DNA of 64,000 bases. It comes from Cordia subcordata. Taxonomy: Eukaryota; Streptophyta; Magnoliopsida; Boraginales; Cordiaceae. The stretch covers positions 30,646,001 to 30,710,000 of the forward strand of contig JAPTOF010000003.1 of the NCBI GenBank assembly GCA_028554755.1, read 5' to 3'. Made by a program: the position numbers and the translations under genes. A model generated the notes under the pieces. The model was not told the origin of the DNA, made no database searches, and saw only the letters and a list, made by a program, of their open reading frames with translations. Below, one piece after another: positions 12,737 to 24,602 of the stretch. Position 1 is the stretch's first letter, and every line of letters begins with the position of its first letter.

Positions 12737-14778
12737 ATGTGGAAGAAAGCTCTAGCATGCGCCGGTGGCGCACTTAAACAGCAACCCTGGCGCACGTTAG
12801 CATCACGGCCCTCATCCTCATCGTCGCCAGCAAGCAGCGCCTCCGCCGCCGTCAACTCCTTAATTCTCCGCTCACTCAAAGACCACTACTTCGAAGTCTC
12901 TAAGATGACCCCTCCGCCTGTACGTACTCACTCCCTCTCCCTCATACACACACACACACACACACATATATATATGTATTTATGTATGTATGTATTTGAT
13001 AGTACGTGATTGCTGATTTTGTGGGTTTTTGGAGGGGGTTTTGTTGGTTTTTTTGTCTCTGACTCTGGGTGTGCCGAGTGTGCATTGTGCGTTGGGTTCA
13101 AGAGAGAAACATTATAGGTTCTGTAACTTGTAGGCTTAGCTGTGCCGAAAGATTTAGTGAGTGTTTTGATATATGTACTGAATAAATACATGAAAGCTTG
13201 AATTTTGGAGGCACAGGGAGCCACCTCTTGGATCCATTCGAGAGTTGGTTGAACTTCTATAATGCCTGGTGTAGTCTGGGTGTGTATTTGATGAGGAGTG
13301 GATAATTGTATTAAGGGCCTGTTTGGATTGGTTTTGTTCATAGAAAAGCACTTTTTTTCCCCCCGAAGAAAGAGTATCCTTTTTACAATAAGTACTTGAT
13401 TAGATTTTTGATTAGATTTTAGAAAGAGCTGAAACTCTGAAACAAGCTCAACTTATAGCTTTTTCCAGAAGCTAAAATTTTTAGAATCTCAAAAGCACGT
13501 TCTTCACAAACCTCAAAAAAAGTACTTTTGGTAAAAGTCAATCCAAATGAGTCCTAAAGGTCATGTGTTTGAGTTATACAGGAAAGGGAGGAGCTTTTGT
13601 GTGTATGTATAAGATGTTACCTTGTTTCACTTGAAGATTTCCTTTTGGCAGTGGACTGGGCAAGATGATTTCCTAGCTTTCGTTGTGTTCGCTCACTTTA
13701 GCCATGCTAAGATAATCTGTCTTTTGGATCCTGCTAATTGCTGAGTATTTGTGAATCCAAAATAAGTTTTCTTGAGTGCAAAAGCTGATAATGTTTTTTT
13801 AACTTTTCTAAATGTCTTTTGCCCTTACCTTACTCAACTACTAAAACTGCAGAAAATTAGTCCTCCATCCCCATTCACGGTTGTAAAAGGATCGCTTGAC
13901 CATGGGGGCCCTGTCCTAAAACGGACATATAATGAGGAGGAGATCAGCATTTCTGTAATGCGATTGGCTAGCATTATTCCTGGAGGTGCTGATGATGATG
14001 ATGGCGACGACGGAATTAACCAGTTGTTCCTTCATGTTGATATCTCAAAGCCAGGGCAGGAATCATCTTTGCATTTTCTTTGTGGGTTGTACCCTGATGC
14101 TTTAGGAATTCATTCAGTTTCGTTGAGGCCAAAGCTAGAATCCTCAGGGTTTCTTGTGGTTCCAACCAAGTACAATGGCCCTGTCTTTGAGTAAGTGAAA
14201 TTTGGTTGCTCTTCGTACTTGCGATTCTGTAGTTGCAACTTGCAAGATCTTCTTCTGTTTGCAGGGGTAGAATGATTACTTTGATATACTGCCAAAAAGG
14301 TGGAGCTTTCGTTGCTAAAAAATTGATAGTCTTGTAGGATAGGTGTCGAAAAATGTTCAGCATGTCCACTTGTCCAAGGAGAGACATAAGGATGAGTTTG
14401 CATTCTTGATGTTTGTATCTTACATATTTGATGCATTTAATGACTTAAGTAGAGAGATGGACTTGGTTTCTCATGGTTAGACTAGATCATTTGTAATGTA
14501 AAACTTCCACAATTTCTTAATAATTATGGATCCTTGTATGTTTAAAACCTGCAAGTTCTTTAAAGTGACATATTGTTTGATCGACCATTGGCAGGGATCT
14601 TGATGAAAGGATGAGGGATGCGCTCCATGATTACATTGAGAAGAGAGGAATTAATGAAAGTCTCTTTCCATTTCTACAAGCTTGGCTTTACGTGAAAGAT
14701 CACAAAAATCTTATTCGGTGGTTCAAAACAGCCGGTGAATTCATTAAAGATGGTGCACAAGGAGCTTCACCTGCTTAA
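12737..14778 (+). CDS. Mitochondrial glycoprotein family protein (p32/gC1qR/MAM33)
   Basis: Exons 12737-12919, 13853-14190 and 14595-14778 give 234 residues; the second join rebuilds Glu from GA|G. p32/MAM33 proteins are acidic trimeric proteins of the mitochondrial matrix linked to ribosome and respiratory-chain function. Residues 1-45 are Arg/Ser/Ala-rich with almost no acids (MWKKALACAGG, then a Ser run), as expected for a mitochondrial targeting peptide. The middle exon carries the acidic loop (GGADDDDGDDG, about residues 97-107) and strands such as LHFLCGLYPDALGIHSV. The last exon holds the family's C-terminal helix, DERMRDALHDYIEKRGI and LFPFLQAWLYVKDHKNLIRW. Plant MAM33-like proteins are about this length. 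The first intron carries a (CA)n repeat at about 12945-12966 and a MITE. Confidence 0.88.
13315..13555. mobile_element. PIF/Harbinger (Tourist-like) MITE, 241 bp, in intron 1 of the MAM33-type gene
   Basis: The left end reads GGGCCTGTTTGGATTGGTTTT. The right end, reverse-complemented, reads GGACTCATTTGGATTGACTTT. TAA flanks both sides (13312-13314 and 13556-13558). The GTTTGGATT core is shared with the MITE at 5776. No coding capacity. Confidence 0.72.
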
Positions 14779-16203
14779 AGCTGTTGGACGATCCTATTAA
14801 ACGATACTCCACGTAGAAGGACGGAGGGAAATGGAAACATCAGGATTATATTTGTCTTATAGAAGTTTAGAAGGTAGGTTTCTGAGAGCAGTAACTTTAT
14901 TTTGGTGGCATGATTGTGTTCATCTGCAAAACCCTCCTGCCATCTTTTTAGTTTTTTCTGCATTATGCTTTTGTACCTTGAGATCTTTGATAATTAAGGT
15001 TTTGCTTCATTTGGCTTCATTCTGTACCTAAATTTCTTCTGCTTGCTAAATTGTCTGATTCATCATTGTGCTTATGCCAGCCTTTTTTGCTGGTTTGAGA
15101 AGTACCTAAACAATGTACAATTATTGCTTGGAGATTTTAATTTCATCATGCAATTGGAAAAAGGAAAAGTAAAATTAAAAAGTTATAACTCTTTATCCTG
15201 ACTAAGTCTGGTTTAAGCTTAAGTCCAACTGAACATGCGATGAGTTTTTTTTGGCTCCATGCGTAACGGATGCAAAATGAACAGATGATGGGCCTGGAAG
15301 CCCAGCTTCAAAGCTCAGTTATCCGGGCCTCAAAATGTTCAGGATTGGGATGTCTGGACTTGTTCCTCCCAAACTTGGGCTACCAAGAGACGGGCAGCCC
15401 AGTGGATATGGCTAGCATTATAGCCCACAATCCGCCATAAAACATATTTCCTTTTTTTTTTTTTTTCATTTCTACAAACAAATTTTATATCTTATAATAG
15501 TTATAATAACTATATTTCATTTTTCCTTTGTATAATGGAAGACACAATAATTATAACAAATCTTCTCTAGGAGCAAATTTATTTTTTAAACTAAAATTAC
15601 ATTCACTAAACTGTCTTAATTTGATCGTGTCCCCCGTTCTGACTCGATTGCGTCATCATTGTGTTTTAGCTGCAACCTAATCTTGAAGTTGGAGTTGAAA
15701 TTTGATAGCCTGAGCATGCAAGTGGCTTCAACTTATGGGGTGTATTGCATTAGTGTGGCCACCATTTTCAATGCCATAGTAATGCTGTGTGTTAAGTCAA
15801 CCATTTGATTATCTCTCTCACACAAACACATTTACACAGCTTTAAATTCATTCAATGATCAATAAAGGGGCCAAGAATGGTCCATGCTATGTGAGTCTTT
15901 GAAAGATTTCTTCTGTCATGGTATGCAAAAGTCTTTTGTATGATGCAAAAAGCTACATTCTTCTGTGGGTCTCAAGCCTATTGGTACTGGAATTGACTCT
16001 AATGACATGACCAACTCAGGCCGGCAATATCATAATATTAAATAGGTGCATCTATCCGGCAAAGCAGCGAAAAGCTTTACATTTTGGACAAAATAAATCT
16101 AATTAAGTAATGATGCTGCTTAGTGGGGGTTAGTGGGGGTTAATTTTTCTTAAAATAAAAGATATGCGTGTATTTCTTTTAACTTTGTTTTAGTTAGATT
16201 GGG

Positions 16204-16429
16204 GCTGTTCAGATTGGATCTTTTTAACCAAAAAAACACTTTTTTTCTTTAAAGAAATTACATTCTTTTTAGAATAACTAATTGGTTTGACTTTTAGAAA
16301 AGCTGAAAAAAAAAAAACTCAAAAATAACTTTTTTAAAAAGTTAAAACTTTTAGCTTATTAGAAAATTTTATTTTATTTTTTTAAAAAATGTTAAGAAAA
16401 ATACTTTTGAAAAAGTCAATTCATCCTGC
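16204..16429. mobile_element. Possible degraded Tourist-like MITE
   Basis: The left end GGGCTGTTCAGATTGGA and the reverse-complemented right end GGGCAGGATGAATTGACT are loosely alike and resemble the MITEs at 5776 and 13315. No matching target duplication is visible, so the boundaries are uncertain. Confidence 0.35.
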
Positions 16430-17639
16430 CCTATGTATCTCACTCCATAAGAAAAATCAAATGAGTTATCACTGAAAAAGATCAATATTGTATATCGATT
16501 ATCTATATTATTTAAAATAATTAAATAAAACTCTAAATTCATTCCTAAGTCCAGAATGTATTAGGGAATTATTTTAGAATTGAACTGATCAACAATAGCA
16601 TATAGTTTTATCGCAAGCTTACGGTTTTCTGGATTCAAGTTACAGGCATTACAATTTTAGTCCATCACCTACACGATATTTTTCTGTCAAGTGCGGGCAA
16701 GAATTTAATCTTGGCCATACAAAAATATCATAGCTTTCTTTTGCAATTTGACTTTTCATGAACTAATTTGGAGCACACAATATGTGCTTTCTATTGTCGC
16801 GTTCATATCGGGCCCACAGTGTTGTAATTATCATTCTTGCTGACCAAACGAATGATGTCAAATTTTAACGTGGAGTTGACTAAGCATGAGGACTAGATTT
16901 GGAGGAAGAGATGCCCAAGTTAGTATATGTCAATTCTTAACCCTTTTTACTCAAGAAAGTTGTTTACTTGTGATCAGGTTAACGATGCCGAACATGCTTC
17001 TAAGAGTAATGTAACATTTAAACGTTTTACTTTAAGAATTAAGTAGTGTAGTCGAATAACGACTTGTTGTGATTAAATGTTTTGATTGTATGTCTATAAC
17101 TTTCCTATTCTAAAAGAATATATTACTGTGTTATGAAATTTATGTTATTTGTTGTGTAATCAACACATGATTGTATGTTTTGAATGTCTAAGTATAAACA
17201 AAATAGTTTCGTTGTCTAGATTTTATTAAAGGCCATTGCAACAGTGATATGAAGTGGTCTATCAGCAGTTGAACACGTAGCATGGAAATGGAAATGTGGA
17301 ATCATAGGATGTTGGGGTTGGCCAAGCGCTAAGTGAAAAGAGAAGGTCAGTTTGATATTTTGGTGCTCGTTTTCATCATCGTTGTTTAGAAAAAGCAAAG
17401 GCCAAGTTCAATGGAACTCGCCAACCTTACATGCGTGCATGGGCAATCACAAGGCATGACGAACTATGATTTAAAAAGTTGTTCAGCCTTTTTCGAGAGA
17501 GGAATTTCTCTTTGGCTTAAGATTTCTCAGTACCGTGACAAAAAAATTATGGACCATCGTTCTTATTCAATTACGCCATAATTTTTTTCCAATAATCATA
17601 TGTCTACCTTATACACATTTCCAAGAGACAAAAGGTATA

Positions 17640-17790
17640 AGAGATGACCAATACGTTGGTTGAAGTGATAACATCCTCACTCTTGTAAATAGGAGAACAC
17701 ATGTTTAAATCGGAAAAAGTTCTTGTAAGGAGGATTTTCTTTAACCGTTCCTGATGGAATGAGAATTAATTTCAAGTTAATGTAACTTAA
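17640..17790 (+). repeat. SINE-like sequence (degraded copy)
   Basis: Contains TTGGTTGAAGTGATAACATC (A-box-like), then CATGTTTAAATCGG (weak B-box), then a tail region AGGAGGATTTTCTTTAACCG. The same order occurs in the better copy near 22355. Identification rests on this similarity only. Confidence 0.4.
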
Positions 17791-18687
17791 GAATATCCTA
17801 GTTCAAAGCAAAAGACATAAAAAATTATATTTGTTAATAATTATTTTGAATGTATTGTTCGTTTGCTTAAATATTTTTTAACATAGAATTATTTCATAAC
17901 TATAAAAAATTTTCTCTCCAATAATTAAAAATTCCGACTTAGCTCCTAATGGTGGTGCATGGGACCCGAATCGATTAATAGGGAACGAATGACATGTGGC
18001 TGGACATAGCAACTGTGGAGGCGCACCATAACGTAGGCACTTTTTCCATATGCTGTGTTTTTTAATTTCCAAAAACTTCACGTGTCATATTTTGGTTCAC
18101 CACTTATAATATTTCATGCTTTGCTTTCTGAGTTTTCAAGTTTGACATGCGATGATGGCGAAGTTTGGCCAATAAATTTAACAAATTGCAAATTCGCGTC
18201 CAGACACTATGTGGCTCCTTGGCCTTCCCTACCAAAATTAGGTTGGTCCATGTGATCAATTAATCTAAAGGTTCACTATAAACTAAGGTGTAATGTCTAA
18301 TTAGTTTAACGTTTTTAACACATCTTCTCTCGTACAAAAGGGCGAGTTTTTGAGTTATTTAACACTTCCCCTCATTTGTAAATGAATTTTTTTTAAGACT
18401 AAACAGAATTGAAATTTCGATCAGATGACTGGATGGAGAAAGCATGTACCACTAGAGGAGTAAACCTCAGAGCGATTGCCAGTACCATGCAATTGTTTCA
18501 AAGCATGCTTTTTCTTTCACAAATAATTTTTTTTGAAACATAACAAGTGAACTTTTAATTTAAAATTTTAAAATCTCTTCAATATACTTGAAAGTGTTTG
18601 GAGGTGAAAGTTGTGTTGTATTGCATTATGTGTGTCGTACAAATATCTGATAAGTATATCATAACAGTGTGCTTTATCACTTCCCTC

Positions 18688-18866
18688 AAGTGTAGCAAGT
18701 TCTATGATCGCAAGCTTGTGATAAAGTAAGCCAAACCTTCTAATAGATAATGGTTTAGTCATAACATCTACAAGCTGATTTGCAGATCGATTGTTGAGTG
18801 GATGTGCAACTCCCCACATGCTACTTGTTCTCGTACAAAATGCACATCTATCTCAATGTGCTCGAA
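18688..18866 (-). pseudogene. Copia RNase H C-terminal remnant, copy A
   Basis: On the minus strand this reads HIEIDVHFVRE, then a slipped frame, then DVMTKPLSIRRFGLLYHKL, the conserved end of plant Copia polyproteins. At its upstream end it abuts a PBS-like ATGGTATTCGAGC instead of the rest of pol. A polypurine tract follows at 18680-18687. Confidence 0.7.
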
Positions 18867-19036
18867 TACCATATTAGTGTTGTTACTTCATTTAAAAACT
18901 TAAGTTTGTAGAGATGATATTGATTTATTAATTTATTATATTAATATGTCCCATCATGTGCAATGATATTAGTTTATTAATTTATTATATTATATCTGAT
19001 AAGTATATCATAACAGCGTGCATTATCACCCCCCTC

Positions 19037-19876
19037 AAGCATAGCAAGTTGTACGACCACAGGCTTGTGACGAAGTAGGCAAAACCTTCTAATAGATAAT
19101 GGTTTAGAGCAACTTTGGCATTCAGTTGAGAAATTCGATCTTGTAAAAGACCTTTTCAAAAAGAACTTTTAGCCAAATAGACTTTTGGTAAAATAAAAAA
19201 TGTGTTTGGTTATTTTTATGTGAAATGAACTTTTACCAAATAAGATAATGTTTTGTTTTACATTTAAAAATAACTATTGGTTACCTAAATTATTGAGATG
19301 GACATTTTGAACTAATATTCTTTGCTTTCTATAACATATTATTTTATTCATATTTCTATTTTGAAAAAATTCTTTAAAGACTTATAGTTATAATCAAAAT
19401 ATTAATAAAAAATAAAATATATTAGCAAAAATACAACCATAGATCATTGTCATCTGATGAGAAGCTAAGAACGTCGAATGAAATAAAATAGGGATAGAAA
19501 AAAGAGGGATAGCTATTGACATAATAAAAAATTAAAGAGGATATTTTTGTCCAAAAAATATTAAAACACTATTGCTGAAAGGCCAACGGAGAAGTTAAAA
19601 ATTTTAATGTCTTGGTTTAGCTTCAAAACTCAGTTGACTTTTAATAAAAATTGACTTTTGGAATGCAAACTAAATACCTTTATTTTCTTTAAATGGACTT
19701 TTAGATTCTAAAAGTCAATTTGGGTCTCCAAAATGAAAAACCAAACTAGCTCTTAGTCATAACACCTGCAAGCTAATCTGTAGATCAACTGTTGAGATAA
19801 ACTGGATGTGCAACTCCCCAGATGCTACCTATTCTCGTACAAAATGCACATCTATCTCAATGTGCTCTGATACCAT
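19037..19876 (-). pseudogene. Copia RNase H C-terminal remnant, copy B, split by a MITE
   Basis: Same remnant as copy A, in two blocks, 19876-19753 and 19106-19037, separated by a 646 bp MITE. It contains KPLSIRRFCLLRHKP and a good polypurine tract GAGGGGGG at 19036-19029, followed at once by an LTR start TGATAATG. At its upstream end it abuts ATGGTATCAGAGC, a good Copia primer-binding-site match. Confidence 0.7.
19107..19752. mobile_element. PIF/Harbinger-type MITE (646 bp) nested in the Copia relic
   Basis: Copy A of the relic reads ATGGTTTAGTCATAAC without a break. Copy B is interrupted exactly there, and TTA is duplicated at 19104-19106 and 19753-19755. The ends match imperfectly: GAGCAACTTTGGCATTCAG on the left and GAGCTAGTTTGGTTTTTCA on the right, reverse-complemented. 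The undisturbed copy A serves as the empty-site comparison. Confidence 0.75.
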
Positions 19877-20049
19877 ATTAGTGTTACAATCTCATTTAAA
19901 AGTTTAGGCATGTAAAGAGGATATTGGTTTATTAATTTATTATATTAACATGTCCCTTTACGTGTAGCATGATTTGTTTAGAGTTTGTATGTGGACAATT
20001 TAATATTTTTTAAATGAGTGGTGGTATTGAATTTTAGGCTCTGATACCG

Positions 20050-20204
20050 TGAATGTGCCTGGAGGTGAAAGTCGTGTTGTATTGCATTATGTGTGTCGTA
20101 TATAACATAGTACAAAGAGCAAGATAACTCTCAAGAAAATCCTAAACTAAATACAAGATCACAACAAATATCTGATAAATATATCACAATAGTGTGTGTT
20201 ATCA
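20050..20204 (-). repeat. Copia LTR (155 bp)
   Basis: On the minus strand it begins TGATAACACACAC and ends GGCACATTCA, so it has TG..CA ends. The primer binding site CGGTATCAGAGCC (20049-20037), complementary to the 3' end of initiator tRNA-Met, follows directly. Two shorter relatives lie at about 19028-18990 and 18679-18589. Confidence 0.75.
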
Positions 20205-22354
20205 ATAGTACTCTAATTTTTACGTATAAAAATTTTAAAGTATGCACATGATAAATAAAAAGATAATCGTAGGACTTGTGTCTTGTAACAATTTTAGGCT
20301 ACGTGCTTAATGCATAAGAGCTCGACACTCGACAGTGTGTTAGTATACACTTAAAGTGGCGAACCGTGTCGCAAGAAAACATGAACGATGTGCGTGCTGC
20401 AAGCAAATATTCCACTACTTTCATGGATGCCATTAGCAACAAACAACAATAGAAAAAACACACCAATTCATGCGTCTAAAACAATTAGCGTCAAAGTAAC
20501 GATATTAGTGTTGTCAAAGCAGGCAGGTGAAAACTACAATTGACCAAGACATCTCCACTAAGTTTACATTCTTGTCTTTACTTTTTCATGATGATCTCCA
20601 TGCCCCAAACCTAATTCTTGGAACTATCAGCTTGCAGTTATTTTACTAAGAATCTTACGTGCGAACCAGGAATTTATTTGTCTTTCATGCCAATATAATG
20701 ATCAATTTGTACAGCTGCATTCTCACTCAAAATTTGTCAAGTTCATTTGTTTTTTTGTAAAGCTTAAAAACTAATAATTAATTGCGTTCTTAAAAGTTTT
20801 TTGGATACTTGTATTAAAATTTAAATTTCGGGATATATAATTTTGCTCAAACAAAAGATAATACATATTTTCATTAGACATAAGTCTATCTTGACTCGCT
20901 TAAAAGTAAAAATAAAATTTTGTAGTTGATTGAAATATAAAACATGTAAAGTTTTTTGTCGATACTCTAAATATTCCATGAGTATATTTAATGGAAAAAC
21001 CAAGCTACATAGTCTGTCGACATCAGATCGAGATGGACCGTTTCATTAATATATAACGTCACTTTCATCGGTTTTTCTATTTTTATTTTTATTTTTATGA
21101 AAAATAGGCAGTATTTTTTTAGCGGATAAAAAAAAAAAAATTGGCAGCTTCACGCTGCTAAACCACACATGATAATGTGGTCCACCAGTGCACTTTACTA
21201 GGTCAGCTTGAAAATGAGAGGATTGGCCAACTTGTCCACGCTCTCTTTCTCAACGTTATCCCCACGTGGTTAAGTTTTGGAAATTGACTTTTTTCTTTTT
21301 TAAAGAAATGTTTTGTTTAATGATTTTTGAATATATATATATATATATATATTTGAGTAGTTAAAATTTTTTGACTTATAAAACAAGCTGAATTTGATTC
21401 TTTTTTAAGTTTGGGTTTTTTTAGAAAGTCAAATCAAATACTCATTATAGAAAAAAATATGTTTTTCTGCAAGAATATACTTAGAAAAAAAATCAAACTA
21501 AATGAACCCGTAAATATATAATATACAAACACATTACCTTGTCATTTTTTCACACGAATGACCTCCTCTCTGTCAAAATAGATCTCCAAAGTGCATTCAC
21601 TAATTATCCCCGACCCATTTTAGACATAAAAATATTCAGAAATTTTCTCCCTTTTTTTTTTCCTTTTTAAAAGACAAGTTTAATTTGGTGTTAAATAATT
21701 AGAAATTTCCAAGTTTCAGTTGTGGAGCACTATATATAAAAATATTTATATATCAAATAGATATTTTCTTCTAAAAAGTATAATTGTTATTACTACTTCT
21801 TAAAGAATAGGAGAAGAAAATTTCTAATTTTAGCAAGTTATCAATTTCAATAATAAGGTCTCCAACAGAAAATTCTATTTTTTCCTTTTCAAAGTGACGT
21901 CATTAATTTATCAATTTTTACATGTTAACCTAATTTTTTCTTGAATAATAACATAATTTTCCACCCTAGCAATGGACCATCTATATGCTTTGAGATTATC
22001 ATATAGTCGGACGGTACCATATTATTATTATTTTTCTTAAATCATATGCTTTGGTTATTATTTCTATATGATCATCTCAAAACAATCCTAACTTACTAAT
22101 TTTTCTTGCTTCTGCAATTTACGTTCTTAAATAGTACGCAACTGATGTAAGGCACTATATTATAACCCGCCTCTTTCGCGTGCCTCTTCTATTGGACTTA
22201 TTTTTCATCTCGTTAATTGTTCCCCTCGTTACAATTGTTGATACATATCAAATGACAGTTCTGCTCATGTGACTAATTCTCCCTGTGAAAGCTGAGCTTT
22301 TTAATTTTGTACCCGATTCTCGTTTAATAACAACCCATTGATAAAGGACAATGC

Positions 22355-22502
22355 AAGTTAAAAAATTTAAGTTGTTGGTTGAGTTAGTAACGGCCTTACT
22401 TTCACAAAAAAGATAACACAAGTTCGAATCTTGGGAAGCTTGTTTGTTAGGAGAACTTTTCCTTAACCGTTATCGGTCTAATAGAAATTAGTCTTAAAAA
22501 AA
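22355..22502 (+). repeat. tRNA-derived SINE-like element
   Basis: Contains TTGGTTGAGTTAGTAACGG (A-box-like) and, about 35 bp on, CAAGTTCGAATCTTGGG (close to the B-box GGTTCGAATCC). A tail with AGGAGAACTTTTCCTTAACCG and a short A-run at 22496-22502 follows. These are the marks of a tRNA-derived SINE. The degraded copy near 17640 shares the order. Confidence 0.55.
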
Positions 22503-24411
22503 TGCTTTACTTATACCTTTGTGGTACAATTAGAAAAGATATTTCCTAGCTAGAGGACTCAATTATTTACATAATTTGTTATGATAGATAATCAATCCAA
22601 AAGTTAAGAACAAAGTATATTTTTTTGAGACATAAGACAATATTTATTAAGAGAGATTTTGTCTACGATGAAATTAAATGTCCTCTTTTTTTCCTTTCTT
22701 AAGTGTTTCCTTTATAGATGCACACAATATTAGAAATATGCTGCATATATCAAATAGAGATCTCTTTTTAAAATCATAACATCAGAACATATTAATAAAT
22801 TCTCATTAGAAAAGGAATGAGAAAAGAAATTCTAGTTTTATCAAATTATCAGTTACAAAATTTCAAGTTCACAAACTAGAGAAAAATCTTTGAGTTTAAT
22901 CTTTATGAAATGTTACCTAATTCTTGACCGTAACTTGATTTTTCCACCATAAAAATGGATCACAAAACTTAGATAGATCGCACCACTTTTTAGATTCGAT
23001 ATGCTTTGGCCATTTTGGGGGTGATCATCTCAAAGCAAGCCTAATTTCTAAGTTTCTTGTTTGGTGACTATGCCACTTTTGGCTCCTCTGGGTCCCCGCA
23101 CACCCCCCACCCCTTTTCTATATGTATGTACATACCTACGTCTGTATATATGCATGTACACATATACACATGTCTGGCAATAGTCATGCAATACACCAGA
23201 TTTGACATATTCAAATTATATGATCATAGACAATGAATGAATGAGTTATATTCCAATTCTACCTTTTGTGTCCATAAACAATCTAAGCCAATACATCATC
23301 ACAAGCATCAAGGGGGCCAAACTTACCTAAACCATCACCGTCTTGATTTAATTAACAGACTTTGCAATTCAAGACTTTATTCTCCAAAATGAATAAAAAA
23401 CACACACATACACATATATAAATATGTATGTATGTATGTATGCATGTCTTTACGACTGCACTTCTCTTTTTCTTCTTTAATCTTTCAAGTTTCTCTCCCC
23501 TTTTTTTTCAACTGTGCTTTTACGTTTTGTCCATTAATTAATGCCTCTGATCTTTGCTAATGTTTGGCATATAAGTTAAAATCTAAACTAAAAGAAAATT
23601 TTTATGTAAGCAATGATGTCTACGTTCCGGTTCTCATTAATCTCTTCGTCTTGTTTTGCTTAACTTGCTCGGTGAAAAAGTCAAAAAAGTTTAAGTGAGC
23701 TTTGTTCTTAATTGTATTATGTAATAAATGGTTGAATAATGTGCATATAATGTATTTGAATCACCTGTACATACTTGTCAAAAAGGTGTAAATATGTAAT
23801 AATTAAACTCACGTGAAATTGTACATAGGCTCTACGCCAAAAACGGAAAAAGTAATACCAAAATATATTATTAAATTATCTTTTACATCAGCATATAAAT
23901 TTTTAGATAAAGAATATCCCAAAAAGAAAAGTGAAAATAGTAGCAAATGGGGAAAGGATCAGGATAAGCTGACACAGAAAATTGAGGGACCGACCTTACA
24001 GAGCAGATATATATACCCAAGTTGCTCTACATAGCATATTTAATACAACACAAATGCTTATTTAGAACTTGTTTAAATTAATTTTTTTAAAATGGTTTGT
24101 TTTATAACTTTAATTAAAAGTTAGAAATTTTTATTTAAAGAAAAGTTAAAAATTAAATTTTTTTAGAGTTTTAATTAAAATTCAATCTGAATACTTATAA
24201 ATATCAAAAAATTACTTTTTTCAATAGCCAATTTATTTGTTTATAAATATATATACACACACGCATATACACACACATTTGCACATCCCCGCCACCCGAC
24301 CTAACAGACCAACTAAAACATCCACCCCCTCCAACACTTCTCCCCGCCCTTACCCATTGCCCATATATCTCTCTCTTCCAACCCAAACCAACTTTCAAAA
24401 ATCATTCTCTC

Positions 24412-24504
24412 AACACACACACACACACACACACACACACCAATCTATTAACCTACACACACACACACACCAATCTATTAACCTACACACACACACACCA
24501 ATCT
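24412..24504. repeat. (CA)n and a 28-30 bp minisatellite in the leader of the NT-C2 gene
   Basis: A long (CA)n run is followed by two tandem units of CAATCTATTAACCTACACAC plus further CA, and the start of a third. It ends about 100 bp before the ATG at 24603, so it is likely transcribed as 5' UTR or is core promoter. Length variation between individuals is expected. Confidence 0.8.
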
Positions 24505-24602
24505 CATCAAAATCTCGCCTTTTTCTTTTCTTTTGTATATGTACACATAAACAGACCGACCCTTTTTCTTATATTTCTTGTTTTGCGGAAAATTCTTGAA
24601 AA

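Larger units (their letters stand above)
18589..20204 (-). mobile_element. Internally deleted Copia-type LTR retrotransposon, partly duplicated
   Basis: On the minus strand the order is: 155 bp LTR (20204-20050, TG..CA), primer binding site, short spacer, RNase H tail remnant, polypurine tract, LTR fragment, spacer, a second RNase H tail remnant, a second polypurine tract and a second LTR fragment ending at 18589. The flanks are ATACT (18584-18588) and ATAGT (20205-20209), a 5 bp duplication with one mismatch. Nearly all of gag and pol is missing; only the RNase H end (HIEIDVHFVRE, then LSIRRFGLL) remains. A MITE at 19107-19752 sits inside one copy. It cannot move by itself. Confidence 0.75.
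14779..24602. other. 9.8 kb gene-poor block
   Basis: No host gene supported. It contains the 3' UTR of the MAM33-type gene, a possible MITE near 16204-16429, SINE-like copies near 17640 and 22355, the Copia relic at 18589-20204 with its nested MITE, an (AT)n run at 21331-21352, and many AT-rich stretches with no clear identity. The last 350 bp before 24603 are the C- and CA-rich leader of the NT-C2 gene. The scattered short open frames have no family resemblance. Confidence 0.6.

Noticed and set aside
21286..21505. Possible Tourist-like MITE (GTTTTGGAAATTGACTTTT / GGGTTCATTTAGTTTGATT)
   Set aside because: Ends are only loosely alike and the flanking triplets (TTA and GTA) do not match.
24441..24504. 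Short regularly repeated units suggesting a CRISPR-like array
   Set aside because: The units are contiguous CA-rich minisatellite without unique spacers, in a plant nuclear context.
24237..24599. 120-codon frame rich in Thr-His
   Set aside because: It is translation of the (CA)n and minisatellite leader just before the NT-C2 start; repeats, not a protein.
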